A program made the position numbers and the translations under genes. Shown here in pieces: positions 33,164 to 41,964 of a DNA stretch of 64,000 nt. How positions within the stretch are numbered: the stretch's first letter is position 1; the number at the start of each line of letters is the position of its first letter. Under the pieces are notes generated by a model. The model was not told where the DNA came from and searched no databases. It saw only the letters and a list, made by a program, of their open reading frames with translations. The DNA comes from CANKHA01 sp034668825 (GTDB lineage: Bacteria; Pseudomonadota; Alphaproteobacteria; Rhizobiales; Xanthobacteraceae), in the NCBI GenBank assembly GCA_034668825.1, contig JAXDOR010000205.1, forward strand, positions 3,618 through 67,617, read 5' to 3'.

Positions 33164-35221
33164 ATGCCAGGAAAGTCGAACGCCAGGTCCCCAAGCGCTT
33201 ATCGCTTCCTTTCCGCAACGTATTTCCGCCTCTTCATTATCGGCATGGGGTTTATTTATGTCCTCATGTACGTGCATACGCCTTTGGCAGTGAATGCCAG
33301 TTTCCCGCACGACGATACTTTATTCATGACAATTGGCCGCTATCTGGCAGAAGGCCGGTGGCTCGGGCCATACGACCAATTCACGTTAATGAAGGGACCC
33401 GGATATCCGGCGTTCCTCGCGCTCACGAATTGGCTCGGCATCTCGGTCTCGTTGTCGCATGCGCTGTTTCATTGCGGGGCGATCGCGTTCTTCGTCGCGA
33501 TCGCGCATAAGTTCATGAAGTCATTTGTGCTGTCGGGCCTGCTCTTTGTTCTGCTGCTATGGCACCCCATTGCCATTGGTCCGTTTTTGCTTCGCATCAT
33601 TCGCGAGTCTATCTATTATGGGCAGATTTTAGTCTTCCTAGGAGCACTGGCATGCACCTGCCTGTGCGCGTCCGGCTGGCGTGAGCGTGCGTTCTACGGC
33701 GCACTTAGTGGCGCCGTTTTCGGATGGTTTTGGCTTACGCGAGAGGAAGGTATCTGGCTGGCGCCTGCGATCGCTATCCTGCTGACCGCCGGCGGGCTTC
33801 GGGCAGCGCGTGAACGGACAGTTCGTGAGTTCGCCGGCGCGTGCCTAGTGTTCGTTGTGGTTTTCGCGGGCACACAGATCGCCTTCCAATCAATCAATTG
33901 GTGGGTTTACGGAAAGTTCGTCGGCGTTGATTTCAAGGAAGCGAATTTTCAGCGGGCCCTGGGCGCGATCAATAGTGTCCTTTCCGGGGGAAACCGTGTC
34001 TTCACGCCGATCACGCGCGCCGCACGCGAACGGGTCTATGAAGTGAGCCCGAGCTTCAAGTCCATGGCTATCTATCTCGACGGAGACCTCGGTAAAGCCT
34101 ACGACGGCATTAGCTGCCCGCTTCAGCCAACGAGTTGCGGCGATATCGGATCGAGTGTTTTCATGTGGGCGCTGCGCGAGGCAGCGGCGGCTGCGGGTCA
34201 GTACACGTCCCCTGCCAAGGCTTCCGCATTCTTCGGACGGGTCGCCGACGAAATTACCGGAGCGTGCAGACGAGGCGACCTGGAATGCAATCCTCAATTT
34301 ATCGCCGAAATCCCCCAGGTATACCGGGAGCAGTTTGCGCAAATTCCGCAAGGCTATCTCAAGGTACTCGACTTACTTGTCATGTTGCAGCCATCCATCC
34401 ATCTCGATCCGAGTTCCGGTGATGAAGCACGTCTCGGGACACATCTTCGCTTCTTGAATTATCCGCCGCACACGGCCTCCGTCGATATTCCTTCGCGCGC
34501 GGCGAGCTACAGGTTCCTCGGCTGGTATTACAAATCGGGTCGTAGCTGGATGACAGTAGCAGTCGCTCCAGCCGCCGACCTGCGATTTGAACGCATCGAC
34601 AGCCCCGACATCGCGTCCGGCTTTAAGGATCCGGAAGCGACACGCCAGCGATTTTCTATTTACACCCACTGCAGCGAAGACTGCATCTTGCGATTTGAGA
34701 CCACAGAAGGCGATGTGGTTGAACGGAAGCTCGCAGATCTTCGAGCTCCCATTGGTTTCGATCTTGGCTCTGGACGGGTCAATTTTGACGTGACAGAGGT
34801 AGTGGCCGATCCCGGCAGCCAGGCTACATTGGCGGAAAACGCGGCCCGAGGCCTCCGTGAGGAGGCCGTCACCCACTACAGTTATGTCTTCATCCCGGTC
34901 CTTGCCTTAGGCATCATTGGTTTCTTCGTTTCGACCGTGTTTTATTGGCGAACGGCTATCTTCAATCCCTGCTACGTATTTGCTTTGGCGCTATGGGCCA
35001 CGATCTTCGTGCGCATAACAATGTTGGTAATTGTTGAAGCCACTTGGATTCAGTCGATTTTTTCCGGACATTCGCCTTATTTGACGTCGCTCTATTTCCT
35101 GCTCGTCGCTGCTGCGGTTTTGTCGATTGCTGCCTGGAGCGGGCTTCGCTCGCCGTCGTCCAGAAGACATGGGCACGCAAGATGTGCGGGAACGATATTA
35201 GCGAAACCGGTGGCTTCTTGA
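33164..35221 (+). CDS. Large multispan membrane protein, GT-C-like, 685 aa
   Basis: About eight hydrophobic segments fill residues 20-245, a soluble region of about 300 residues follows (roughly 250-560), and four more segments close the protein. The first periplasmic loop has FPHDDTLFMTIGRYLAEGRW and LMKGPGYPAFLAL. The paired Asp and the KGPGYP turn are typical of GT-C glycosyltransferases. The soluble part contains paired Cys (CPLQPTSC, CRRGDLEC, CSEDC) that may form disulfides, which fits a periplasmic location. GAAGGAG precedes the ATG at 33164. Family not firmly placed. Confidence 0.65.
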   Translation: MPGKSNARSPSAYRFLSATYFRLFIIGMGFIYVLMYVHTPLAVNASFPHDDTLFMTIGRYLAEGRWLGPYDQFTLMKGPGYPAFLALTNWLGISVSLSHALFHCGAIAFFVAIAHKFMKSFVLSGLLFVLLLWHPIAIGPFLLRIIRESIYYGQILVFLGALACTCLCASGWRERAFYGALSGAVFGWFWLTREEGIWLAPAIAILLTAGGLRAARERTVREFAGACLVFVVVFAGTQIAFQSINWWVYGKFVGVDFKEANFQRALGAINSVLSGGNRVFTPITRAARERVYEVSPSFKSMAIYLDGDLGKAYDGISCPLQPTSCGDIGSSVFMWALREAAAAAGQYTSPAKASAFFGRVADEITGACRRGDLECNPQFIAEIPQVYREQFAQIPQGYLKVLDLLVMLQPSIHLDPSSGDEARLGTHLRFLNYPPHTASVDIPSRAASYRFLGWYYKSGRSWMTVAVAPAADLRFERIDSPDIASGFKDPEATRQRFSIYTHCSEDCILRFETTEGDVVERKLADLRAPIGFDLGSGRVNFDVTEVVADPGSQATLAENAARGLREEAVTHYSYVFIPVLALGIIGFFVSTVFYWRTAIFNPCYVFALALWATIFVRITMLVIVEATWIQSIFSGHSPYLTSLYFLLVAAAVLSIAAWSGLRSPSSRRHGHARCAGTILAKPVAS

Positions 35222-35298
35222 CGGTATTACCAATTGTGTCTAGATGCTAATTCCCTATTTCCAAATAAAATTGTAAACAACTCCCGTGGAGGTGTAAT

Positions 35299-36123
35299 AT
35301 TGAAGAGTATTTCTCAAATAAACTCGTTGTAATCACTGGCGGCACTTCAGGCATCGGGCTGGCGCTTGCGCAGGAGCTTTTTCGCCGTGAAGCAAAAGTC
35401 GTTGTCCTTGCCGATCAGGTCGAGCGCCTGGAAGACGTCGCCAAGCAATTCGGGGGGCGGAACCCTCGCTTCGGCGCCTATGTTTGCGACATTGGAGTGC
35501 CCGCGGACGTCGCAGCGGCAAGCCGGCAGGTGATCGCCGACTACGGCCCGCCTGATATTCTAGTTAATAATGCCGGGTTCGCGACCTACCGAACTTTCGA
35601 GCAGGAATTCCCCGACGAGATGGAACGCCTGTACAACGTAAATTTCGGCGGCGCGTTGCGCGTCACCAAAGCGTTTCTCCAAGGAATGATTAAGCGGAGT
35701 AGTGGTCACATTGTTAACATTGCTTCGATCGCCGGGGCCATGACGATCACGCCGAATGCGGTGTATGGCGGCGCCAAGCACGGGATGATGGCGTGGTCGA
35801 AGTGCATTGCAATCGAGCTAGCGCGCTTCGGTGTGAATGTTCACGTCATCTGCCCTGGCCGGGTGGAAACCAGCTTCTTCGATCACGAAACTTTCCGGAT
35901 GCGCGCGCATCGGAAGGAAACGGAATTGACAATTCCAATTGAGGAAGTCGTGCAGGCCATAATTGATACGATCTTACACAATAAAGCGGTCCGTTTCGTG
36001 CCCCGATATTATGGACTTCTGGCCTGGGCGCTTCACGCATTTGGTCCTCTTGTACAAGGTCCCATGGATCGGCTATTGCGTGCACGTATAGAAGATTTGT
36101 ACCGGAACAGAGATAAGCAATGA
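35299..36123 (+). CDS. Short-chain dehydrogenase with abnormal start
   Basis: A classical SDR. The cofactor motif TGGTSGIG lies at about residues 14-21 if translation starts at 35299; NNAG, a Ser in NIASIAGAM and the Y-x3-K pair (VYGGAKHG) are present. The frame upstream of residue 67 has no ATG, GTG or TTG. GGAGG at 35288-35292 is 6 bases before an ATT (35299-35301). Either ATT is the start, or TTG at 35300 is the original start and one base was lost near 35316, which would restore MKSISQNKLVVITGG. The rest of the gene is intact, and its stop overlaps the next ATG (ATGA). Confidence 0.7.
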   Translation: MEEYFSNKLVVITGGTSGIGLALAQELFRREAKVVVLADQVERLEDVAKQFGGRNPRFGAYVCDIGVPADVAAASRQVIADYGPPDILVNNAGFATYRTFEQEFPDEMERLYNVNFGGALRVTKAFLQGMIKRSSGHIVNIASIAGAMTITPNAVYGGAKHGMMAWSKCIAIELARFGVNVHVICPGRVETSFFDHETFRMRAHRKETELTIPIEEVVQAIIDTILHNKAVRFVPRYYGLLAWALHAFGPLVQGPMDRLLRARIEDLYRNRDKQ

Positions 36124-36986
36124 TCTCCGCGAAAGCCGTATTGGCGCCGACAAACGGCCGTCCCGCTCAGTTCTATTGTAGCAAGGGTGGGGCAGAATAT
36201 TATATTGAGCCCACGTCAGGCACGATCTTCCAATCCAAGATGCCCGCTGTGACTGACATGAGCCAATATGCTGAGACGGAATATTCGGCGGGCGTCTATA
36301 AAGAATATGCCAAGTCGCGGGATCTGAAGATCGCTACCGCCCTGCCGCGGCTTGCTGCGATCAAGACGCTCGCTCCCGGCAAGCGGCTGCTTGATGTCGG
36401 ATGCGCTACCGGATTCTTTCTCGAAGCCGCTGTCGAGCAGGGTTATGAGGCCAGCGGCGTCGAATTTTCAACCGTTGCCATTTCGTTGGCTCGTCCTGAC
36501 ATTCGAGAAAGGATCACCTGCGGGGACGTAAATACGTTGCTTGGACAGGATGTAGCAAAGTTCGATGTCGTAACGGCGTTTGACATCATCGAGCACGTGC
36601 AGGATCCGGTGAAGTTCGTGGAAGATATCCGCAACGCCCTCGTACCCGGGGGGCTGCTCGCATTAAGCACGCCCGACACCGGCCATTTTTTACGCTACTT
36701 GATGAGATCGAAATGGCCGATGCTGCAACCAATGCAGCATACCGTTTTGTTCTCGCGGCGGGCTATTGAGGAGCTATTGAAACGCTGCGGCTTCGTCGAC
36801 GTGAAAGTGGAAACCGCCCACAAATTCCTGACACTGGATTATTTGAGCGATCAGCTCGCCGCGACGAATCCATCCCTGCAACGGGGTTATCAAGCACTTC
36901 GGTGGCTTGTGCCGTCGCCCCTACGCCGCAAGCCGATCGCCGTAAATATCGGCGAATTCGTGGCCTATGCCCGGAAGCCGAATTGA
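36120..36986 (+). CDS. Class I SAM-dependent methyltransferase
   Basis: A 288-residue methyltransferase. Motif I is KRLLDVGCATGFFLEAA, with VVTAFDIIEHVQDPV and PGGLLALSTPDTGHFLRYL after it, the pattern of Methyltransf_23-type enzymes in polysaccharide loci. The N-terminus has FYCSKGGAEYYIEPTSGTIF, which looks like a decayed version of the zinc ribbon usual in this family, with only one Cys left. It overlaps the SDR stop by 4 bases and so is coupled to it. Probable role: methylation of a sugar. Confidence 0.82.
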   Translation: MISAKAVLAPTNGRPAQFYCSKGGAEYYIEPTSGTIFQSKMPAVTDMSQYAETEYSAGVYKEYAKSRDLKIATALPRLAAIKTLAPGKRLLDVGCATGFFLEAAVEQGYEASGVEFSTVAISLARPDIRERITCGDVNTLLGQDVAKFDVVTAFDIIEHVQDPVKFVEDIRNALVPGGLLALSTPDTGHFLRYLMRSKWPMLQPMQHTVLFSRRAIEELLKRCGFVDVKVETAHKFLTLDYLSDQLAATNPSLQRGYQALRWLVPSPLRRKPIAVNIGEFVAYARKPN

Positions 36987-37052
36987 CTTGCCGACGGCAG
37001 ACATTCAGACATAACGGCGTCTTAGTCTGAGGGGCGGGAGCAACGGTGCAAG

Positions 37053-38615
37053 ATGAGCCAACCGCTACGATTGGTACCGCAGGCAGCCCAGCCGATCGAG
37101 TTCTCCTGCCCACTCTGCTTGAGCGCCCACGCAGCTTATGTCTTTGGGAACCCTCAATTTCGCATCTATCAATGCGGCGGCTGCGCGCTGACATTCAGCA
37201 AGAGGCGGGGTCTCGCCGCAACCGAGATCGGCTCCGGCATTGCCGAGGCCGGCCGCAAGCCTGCTCGCAGCGAGAGACAGCATACGAATTTGGCGGCTGC
37301 TCTCAAGGCGACGACATTTAGCGGTCCTGTTCTCGTCATTGCAGAATCCGACAACAGCATCATTCCGTTGGTGCAACGAGGCAGTACCGCGATCGGCCGG
37401 ATTGTAGGCCGCGACGACTTCGGGCCGGCCGATTGGGGTGGGACGTTCAACGGCGCCATCGTGTCGGAAACGTTAATGCAAGTCTCCGACCCCCAGGCGG
37501 CACTGCGGAAGATACGCCGGCACCTAACAGAGCAAGCCCCGCTCATCTTGAGCATGCCGTTGCTCGATGGCACGCAGGCGCGTCTGATGGGCCGCAATTG
37601 GCATGAGTGGCAATCGTCGAATCTCTGGTACTTCACGCGAGAAACCTTAAGCCTTTTCCTGCTGTCCGCCGGATTCGAGCACGTCTGGTTTCAGGCCGAG
37701 CGGCGCCGTTATTCCCTCGACAATCTGGTAGAGCGGTCGGAACTCGGTAAGGAGTCGTTGTGGCTTGGGGCCGCCAAGACGCTGCATCTGATGTCCCCTC
37801 GAAATGTCCGCAGCCGTGAATTTCCGCTGCCCTCCGGAACATCGATTGTGACGGCGCACGCCAAGTCGAAGCGGCCCGAAAACGTCGTGTCGATTATCGT
37901 TCCGGTCTACAATGAGGCGACAACGTTCCAGGTCATGATCGATGCTCTTCTGGCCAAGCAACTGCCTGGCATGCGCAAGGAGATCGTCATCGTCGAGAGC
38001 AATTCAACCGATGGCAGCAGGCAGATCGTGCAGCGCTATGCCGGCTATCCGGATGTGCGAATAGTGCTGCAAGCAAAACCTCAAGGCAAAGGCAACGCCG
38101 TGCGCGAGGGGCTCAAGGTCGCCACCGGCGACATCCTCATGATTCAGGATGCCGACCTCGAATACGACCTGGACGACTATGACGGGCTGCTGATGCCCAT
38201 CGTATCCTGGCAATCGATGTTCATCCTCGGCTCGCGCCATCAGGGCGGCTGGAAGATGAGGAAATTCAACGATGCTCCGCTGACTGCTACGATGTTCAAT
38301 TTGGGGCATTGGTTCTTCAAGTCGCTCATCAACTTCTTGTTGCGGACGCGCATGAGTGACCCCTTCACAATGTTCAAGGTGTTCCGCCGCGACGCGCTGT
38401 TCGGGCTCGAGCTGGTGTGCAATCGGTTCGATCTCGACATCGAGCTGGTTATGAAGCTGGTGCGCAAGGGATATGTTCCGGTGGAGTTGCCGGTCAATTA
38501 TGTGGCGCGTTCCTTTGCGGAAGGAAAGAAAGTCAGTGTGAGCAAGGACGGCCTCACCTGGGTCTGGACCATCCTGAAGTTGCGCTTCTCGGCGATCGGG
38601 ACCGGACGGCCCTGA
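37053..38615 (+). CDS. Methyltransferase-like / GT2 glycosyltransferase fusion, 520 aa
   Basis: The N-terminal part (residues 1-270) begins with a zinc ribbon (C19, C22, C41, C44) and continues as a methyltransferase-like fold, but the SAM motif I is gone (GPVLVIAESDNS), so it may be inactive. The C-terminal part (about 278-510) is a GT2 enzyme: VVSIIVPVYNEATTF, VESNSTDGS, the GKGNAVREGL loop, and DAD at 366-368 as metal site. The GT2 resembles polyprenyl-phosphate sugar synthases. The next gene, a multispan protein, starts on the A of the stop codon (TGATG). The same pairing recurs at 47645-50156. Confidence 0.82.
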   Translation: MSQPLRLVPQAAQPIEFSCPLCLSAHAAYVFGNPQFRIYQCGGCALTFSKRRGLAATEIGSGIAEAGRKPARSERQHTNLAAALKATTFSGPVLVIAESDNSIIPLVQRGSTAIGRIVGRDDFGPADWGGTFNGAIVSETLMQVSDPQAALRKIRRHLTEQAPLILSMPLLDGTQARLMGRNWHEWQSSNLWYFTRETLSLFLLSAGFEHVWFQAERRRYSLDNLVERSELGKESLWLGAAKTLHLMSPRNVRSREFPLPSGTSIVTAHAKSKRPENVVSIIVPVYNEATTFQVMIDALLAKQLPGMRKEIVIVESNSTDGSRQIVQRYAGYPDVRIVLQAKPQGKGNAVREGLKVATGDILMIQDADLEYDLDDYDGLLMPIVSWQSMFILGSRHQGGWKMRKFNDAPLTATMFNLGHWFFKSLINFLLRTRMSDPFTMFKVFRRDALFGLELVCNRFDLDIELVMKLVRKGYVPVELPVNYVARSFAEGKKVSVSKDGLTWVWTILKLRFSAIGTGRP

Positions 38616-39661
38616 TGCAACGAACCGATGCGCAAGCATCTCGGCAGCGACGCGCGCGCCTACCATACCAGGCACTCTCGGTGATAATAAGTGGCCTGAT
38701 CATTGCTGCTGGCTTGGCCATCATGTACCGTCGGCTCGATTGGCAAGCGATGGTCGCTGTCTGGGAGAAGTTAGACTCTCGATGGCTGCCGTTAGCGCTG
38801 CTCGCGCCTTGGATGCAATATCCCATCAATTCGTTCCGGCTTCATCAGGTCATCCGCCGGGTAAGCGGCAAGTTGCCGTCGGCTGTGCCGAGCTGGAAAT
38901 TGATTTTCAAGATGACCTGCAGCTCAGGCTTCATTGCGTCGGCCGCGCCCATCGGTCTCACTGGCGATGTGGCCAAAATCGCCGCTTTGCGCTTGTTCGG
39001 AAACCTCTCTATCACCAATGCGACGCGTTACACGCTGTTTGATCGCGTGGTGGGCGTGCAATGGATAAGCATCTTTGGCCTCGCCGCACTGCCAATACAA
39101 GCGTCCGCCGGAGTTGGGGGCGACATCATCGTCCCGCAGGCCGCCTTGTTCGGCGGCTTGCTCGCGGCGGTTGCCTGTTTGCTTGCGGTTCCTCGAATTC
39201 TCCTCTTGGTGCCGTTTGATCTTTTCACCAGATTAGCCCGACTATTCACGAACTACCAATCCCTCTTGCGCTTGTGGCCATCGACGATCCAGATGTTGAT
39301 CGGCATCCTGAACTTATTCTCTGCCTGGGCGACGCTTTATTTGTTGTTGCTGGCCACGGGGCTCGATACAAATCTGTGGCTTGTCGCCGCCTTCATTCCG
39401 CTCTTGCAATTGATCAACAGCTTTCCTTTCCTCTACATGGGATGGGGTGGTCGCGAGCTCGCCATGGCGGCGACGCTCGGCACGACGGGGGGCCTGACGA
39501 TGAACGAGGCGCTTGCTGTCTCGGCAGAGTGGGGCATTATCTTGGTCGCCGCCGGAGCCATCAATGGCGTGTTCCTGCTGGGAAACTGGCAGCCCCGCCG
39601 CACCGAACCGGCGGTACGAGAGGTAGAACCGCCGCCGAAGGACTCACCGCCGTGTATCTAA
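38615..39661 (+). CDS. Multispan LPG-synthase-like (UPF0104) membrane protein
   Basis: A 348-residue protein with about eight hydrophobic segments, of the lysylphosphatidylglycerol synthase transmembrane family. Typical phrases are FRLHQVIRRV, SGFIASAAPIGLTGDVAKI, RYTLFDRVVG and FLYMGWGGRELAMA. Members without the C-terminal synthase domain are thought to act as lipid translocators in glycan pathways, which fits a role in moving a lipid-linked sugar made by the adjacent GT2. The ATG at 38615 overlaps the previous stop by one base. A longer frame from 38417 would run inside the previous gene. Confidence 0.8.
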   Translation: MQRTDAQASRQRRARLPYQALSVIISGLIIAAGLAIMYRRLDWQAMVAVWEKLDSRWLPLALLAPWMQYPINSFRLHQVIRRVSGKLPSAVPSWKLIFKMTCSSGFIASAAPIGLTGDVAKIAALRLFGNLSITNATRYTLFDRVVGVQWISIFGLAALPIQASAGVGGDIIVPQAALFGGLLAAVACLLAVPRILLLVPFDLFTRLARLFTNYQSLLRLWPSTIQMLIGILNLFSAWATLYLLLLATGLDTNLWLVAAFIPLLQLINSFPFLYMGWGGRELAMAATLGTTGGLTMNEALAVSAEWGIILVAAGAINGVFLLGNWQPRRTEPAVREVEPPPKDSPPCI

Positions 39662-39718
39662 CCCGCTCGGTCGTGTAACCAAACTTCGGTCGATTTAGAA
39701 TCAAAGGATTCGTTACGA

Positions 39719-40675
39719 ATGACTTATGTCGTCACAGGTGCGGCAGGCTTCATTGGAAGCAATCTCGTCGATCGCCTACTGACGCGTGGCGAAAGTGTGA
39801 TTGGCTATGACAACCTGTCGACAGGTGTGCTTCGCTTCCTGGAATCCGCATTGGCAAATCCAAAGTTCCGTCTCATTGAAGGCGACGTTCTCGACAGCGA
39901 AAGTCTGACGCGAGCGCTGCAAGGCGCCGATTTCGTATTTCACTTGGCTGCCAATGCCGACGTGCGTTTCGGCACCGAGCACCCCCGTCGTGACCTCGAA
40001 CAGAATACGATTGCGACTTTCAACGTGCTGGAGGCGATGCGCGCCAACCAAGTGAAGCGGATCGCCTTTTCCTCGACCGGATCGATCTACGGCGAGCCTA
40101 AGGTTTTTCCAACGCCGGAAGACGCGCCGTTTCCAGTGCAGACCTCCCTTTACGGCGCCTCCAAGCTGGCGGGTGAAGGACTCCTCCAGGCCTACAGCGA
40201 AGGGTTTGGATTCCAGTCATTCATTTTCCGATTTGTTTCGGTCCTCGGCGAACGCTACACGCACGGCCACGTTTTTGACTTTTACCGAAGGCTGCGCGAC
40301 GACCCCAGCACACTGCACGTGCTCGGCGATGGGCATCAGCAAAAATCATATGTGTACGTGCAGGACTGCATCGACGCGATGTTGATGGCAATCGAGGCAC
40401 CGCAGGGCAAGGTCAATATCCTGAATCTCGGCAATGACGAGTATATCGAGGTGAACGACTCAATCGCCTGCATGACGAAGCATCTGGGGGTGAACCCGCA
40501 ATTGACCTATTCCGGCGGTGAGCGGGGCTGGATCGGGGACAGTCCGCTCATTTTTCTGGATACAAAACGTATCCATGGGCTCGGCTGGAAACCGCGTCTG
40601 ACTATCAGGGAAAGCTTGCTGCGCACTATCGACTGGCTTACCGCCAATCCCTGGATCTTCGAGCAGCGCGCATGA
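39719..40675 (+). CDS. UDP-glucose 4-epimerase-like NAD-dependent epimerase
   Basis: A 318-residue extended SDR. The start is MTYVVTGAAGFIGSNLVDRL; the catalytic set is FSSTGSIYGEP with SLYGASKLAGE (Y-x3-K); FRFVSVLGERYTHGHVFDF and QKSYVYVQD complete the pattern. AAAGGA lies before the ATG at 39719. It most resembles GalE/WbpP-like epimerases. It overlaps the next gene by 4 bases (ATGA), opening a chain of five coupled genes up to 45488. Probable role: epimerising or dehydrating a nucleotide sugar for the heptose/hexose glycan. Confidence 0.86.
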   Translation: MTYVVTGAAGFIGSNLVDRLLTRGESVIGYDNLSTGVLRFLESALANPKFRLIEGDVLDSESLTRALQGADFVFHLAANADVRFGTEHPRRDLEQNTIATFNVLEAMRANQVKRIAFSSTGSIYGEPKVFPTPEDAPFPVQTSLYGASKLAGEGLLQAYSEGFGFQSFIFRFVSVLGERYTHGHVFDFYRRLRDDPSTLHVLGDGHQQKSYVYVQDCIDAMLMAIEAPQGKVNILNLGNDEYIEVNDSIACMTKHLGVNPQLTYSGGERGWIGDSPLIFLDTKRIHGLGWKPRLTIRESLLRTIDWLTANPWIFEQRA

Positions 40676-41964
40676 AGGTAGCAGTCCTGGGCCTGTGGCA
40701 TCTCGGAACGGTGACGGCCGCCTGCACCGCGGCGGCCGGCGTCGTTACGGTCGGTATCGACGACAACGCGGACCGGATTGCCGATTTGTCGCGCGGTGAA
40801 CCACCATTATTTGAGCCCGGCCTGGCCGAGTTAATCCGATCGGGCCTCGATAGCGGCAACCTCGCCTTCACCACCGACGTCAGGGCCGTGGGCGATGCTG
40901 ACATAATATGGGTATGTCACGATACGCCGGTGGACGACGACGATCAGGCTGACGTCGCTGCTGTCACAAACCGTGTTGAAGCGGTTTTTGAGCATTTGCG
41001 TGACGGCGCCATCGTACTGGTTTCGGCTCAGCTTCCCGCAGGTTCGATCGGTGCCCTTGAGCGCTCGTTCGCGCAGAAGGCAAGGGGACGCCGTGTAGAG
41101 TTTGCCTGTTCGCCAGAGAATTTACGCTTGGGCCGGGCCATTGAGGTTTTTCGCGATCCCGGCCGGGTCGTCATCGGAATCCGAAACGAGAAGGCGCGGC
41201 CGGCACTCAGTAGTCTGCTCGGCCGTTTTTGCAACAACCTGATCTGGACTTCCGTGGAATCCGCAGAAATGGTGAAGCACGCGCTGAATGCGTTCTTGGC
41301 AGTCTCTGTTACCTTTTCCAATGAGATTGCGACGATTTGTGAGCAGGTGGGCGCAGATGCAGCCGAGGTCGAAGCCGGGCTACGCAGCGACCCAAGGGTG
41401 GGGCCAAATGCCTATATCCGTCCTGGTCCGGCGTTTGCCGGCGGCACCCTGGCACGCGACGTCAACTTCCTTCGTAGTCTCGCAGAAGACCGTGGCCTCA
41501 CAACGCCCGTCATTAACGGCGTGTTGGCCAGCAATCGGGCCCATGGTCAATGGGCGCTGGCGCACCTACGCCGTATGCTGCAACCTCTGTCTGGCCGCAC
41601 TATCGGGGTATTGGGTCTCGCTTATAAGCCAGGGACGAATACACTACGTCGTTCGCTTTCCATCGAACTTATTCGCGAGCTCGTCAGCGCGAGAGCCCAT
41701 GTGCGCGCGTTTGATCCGAAAGTCACAACCTTGCCGGACGATTTGCGCAGCGCCGTGACACTTGTTTCCGACAGCACGGCCGCGGCGCATGGTGCTGATG
41801 CGCTCGTTGTGGCTACGGAATGGCCGGAATTTCGCAAGCTGGCAGCCAAAGACATCGCCGATGTCATGGCTGGCGGGATCGTTCTCGATCCTGGCCGCTT
41901 TCTCGATCGCGCATTTGCCGCCGAACCGCGCTTGTCGTTGATTTCGGTCGGAAGAATGTCATGA
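40672..41964 (+). CDS. UDP-glucose/GDP-mannose dehydrogenase family protein
   Basis: A 430-residue nucleotide-sugar 6-dehydrogenase-like enzyme. The N-terminal NAD part starts MKVAVLGLWHLGTVTAAC; the family marks CHDTPVDDDDQ, FACSPENLRLGRA and SAEMVKHALNAFLAVSVTF follow; the C-terminal domain has VLGLAYKPGTNTLRRS. In active family members a Cys in a GGxCLPKD motif does the chemistry; here that place reads FAGGTLARDVNFL, with Thr where Cys should be. Oxidation to a uronic acid is therefore doubtful and a two-electron or other role is possible. It overlaps both neighbours by 4 bases. Confidence 0.82.
   Translation: MKVAVLGLWHLGTVTAACTAAAGVVTVGIDDNADRIADLSRGEPPLFEPGLAELIRSGLDSGNLAFTTDVRAVGDADIIWVCHDTPVDDDDQADVAAVTNRVEAVFEHLRDGAIVLVSAQLPAGSIGALERSFAQKARGRRVEFACSPENLRLGRAIEVFRDPGRVVIGIRNEKARPALSSLLGRFCNNLIWTSVESAEMVKHALNAFLAVSVTFSNEIATICEQVGADAAEVEAGLRSDPRVGPNAYIRPGPAFAGGTLARDVNFLRSLAEDRGLTTPVINGVLASNRAHGQWALAHLRRMLQPLSGRTIGVLGLAYKPGTNTLRRSLSIELIRELVSARAHVRAFDPKVTTLPDDLRSAVTLVSDSTAAAHGADALVVATEWPEFRKLAAKDIADVMAGGIVLDPGRFLDRAFAAEPRLSLISVGRMS

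Noticed and set aside
35497..36123. GTG at 35497 as the SDR start
   Set aside because: It would remove the TGGTSGIG cofactor motif, which is present in frame upstream.
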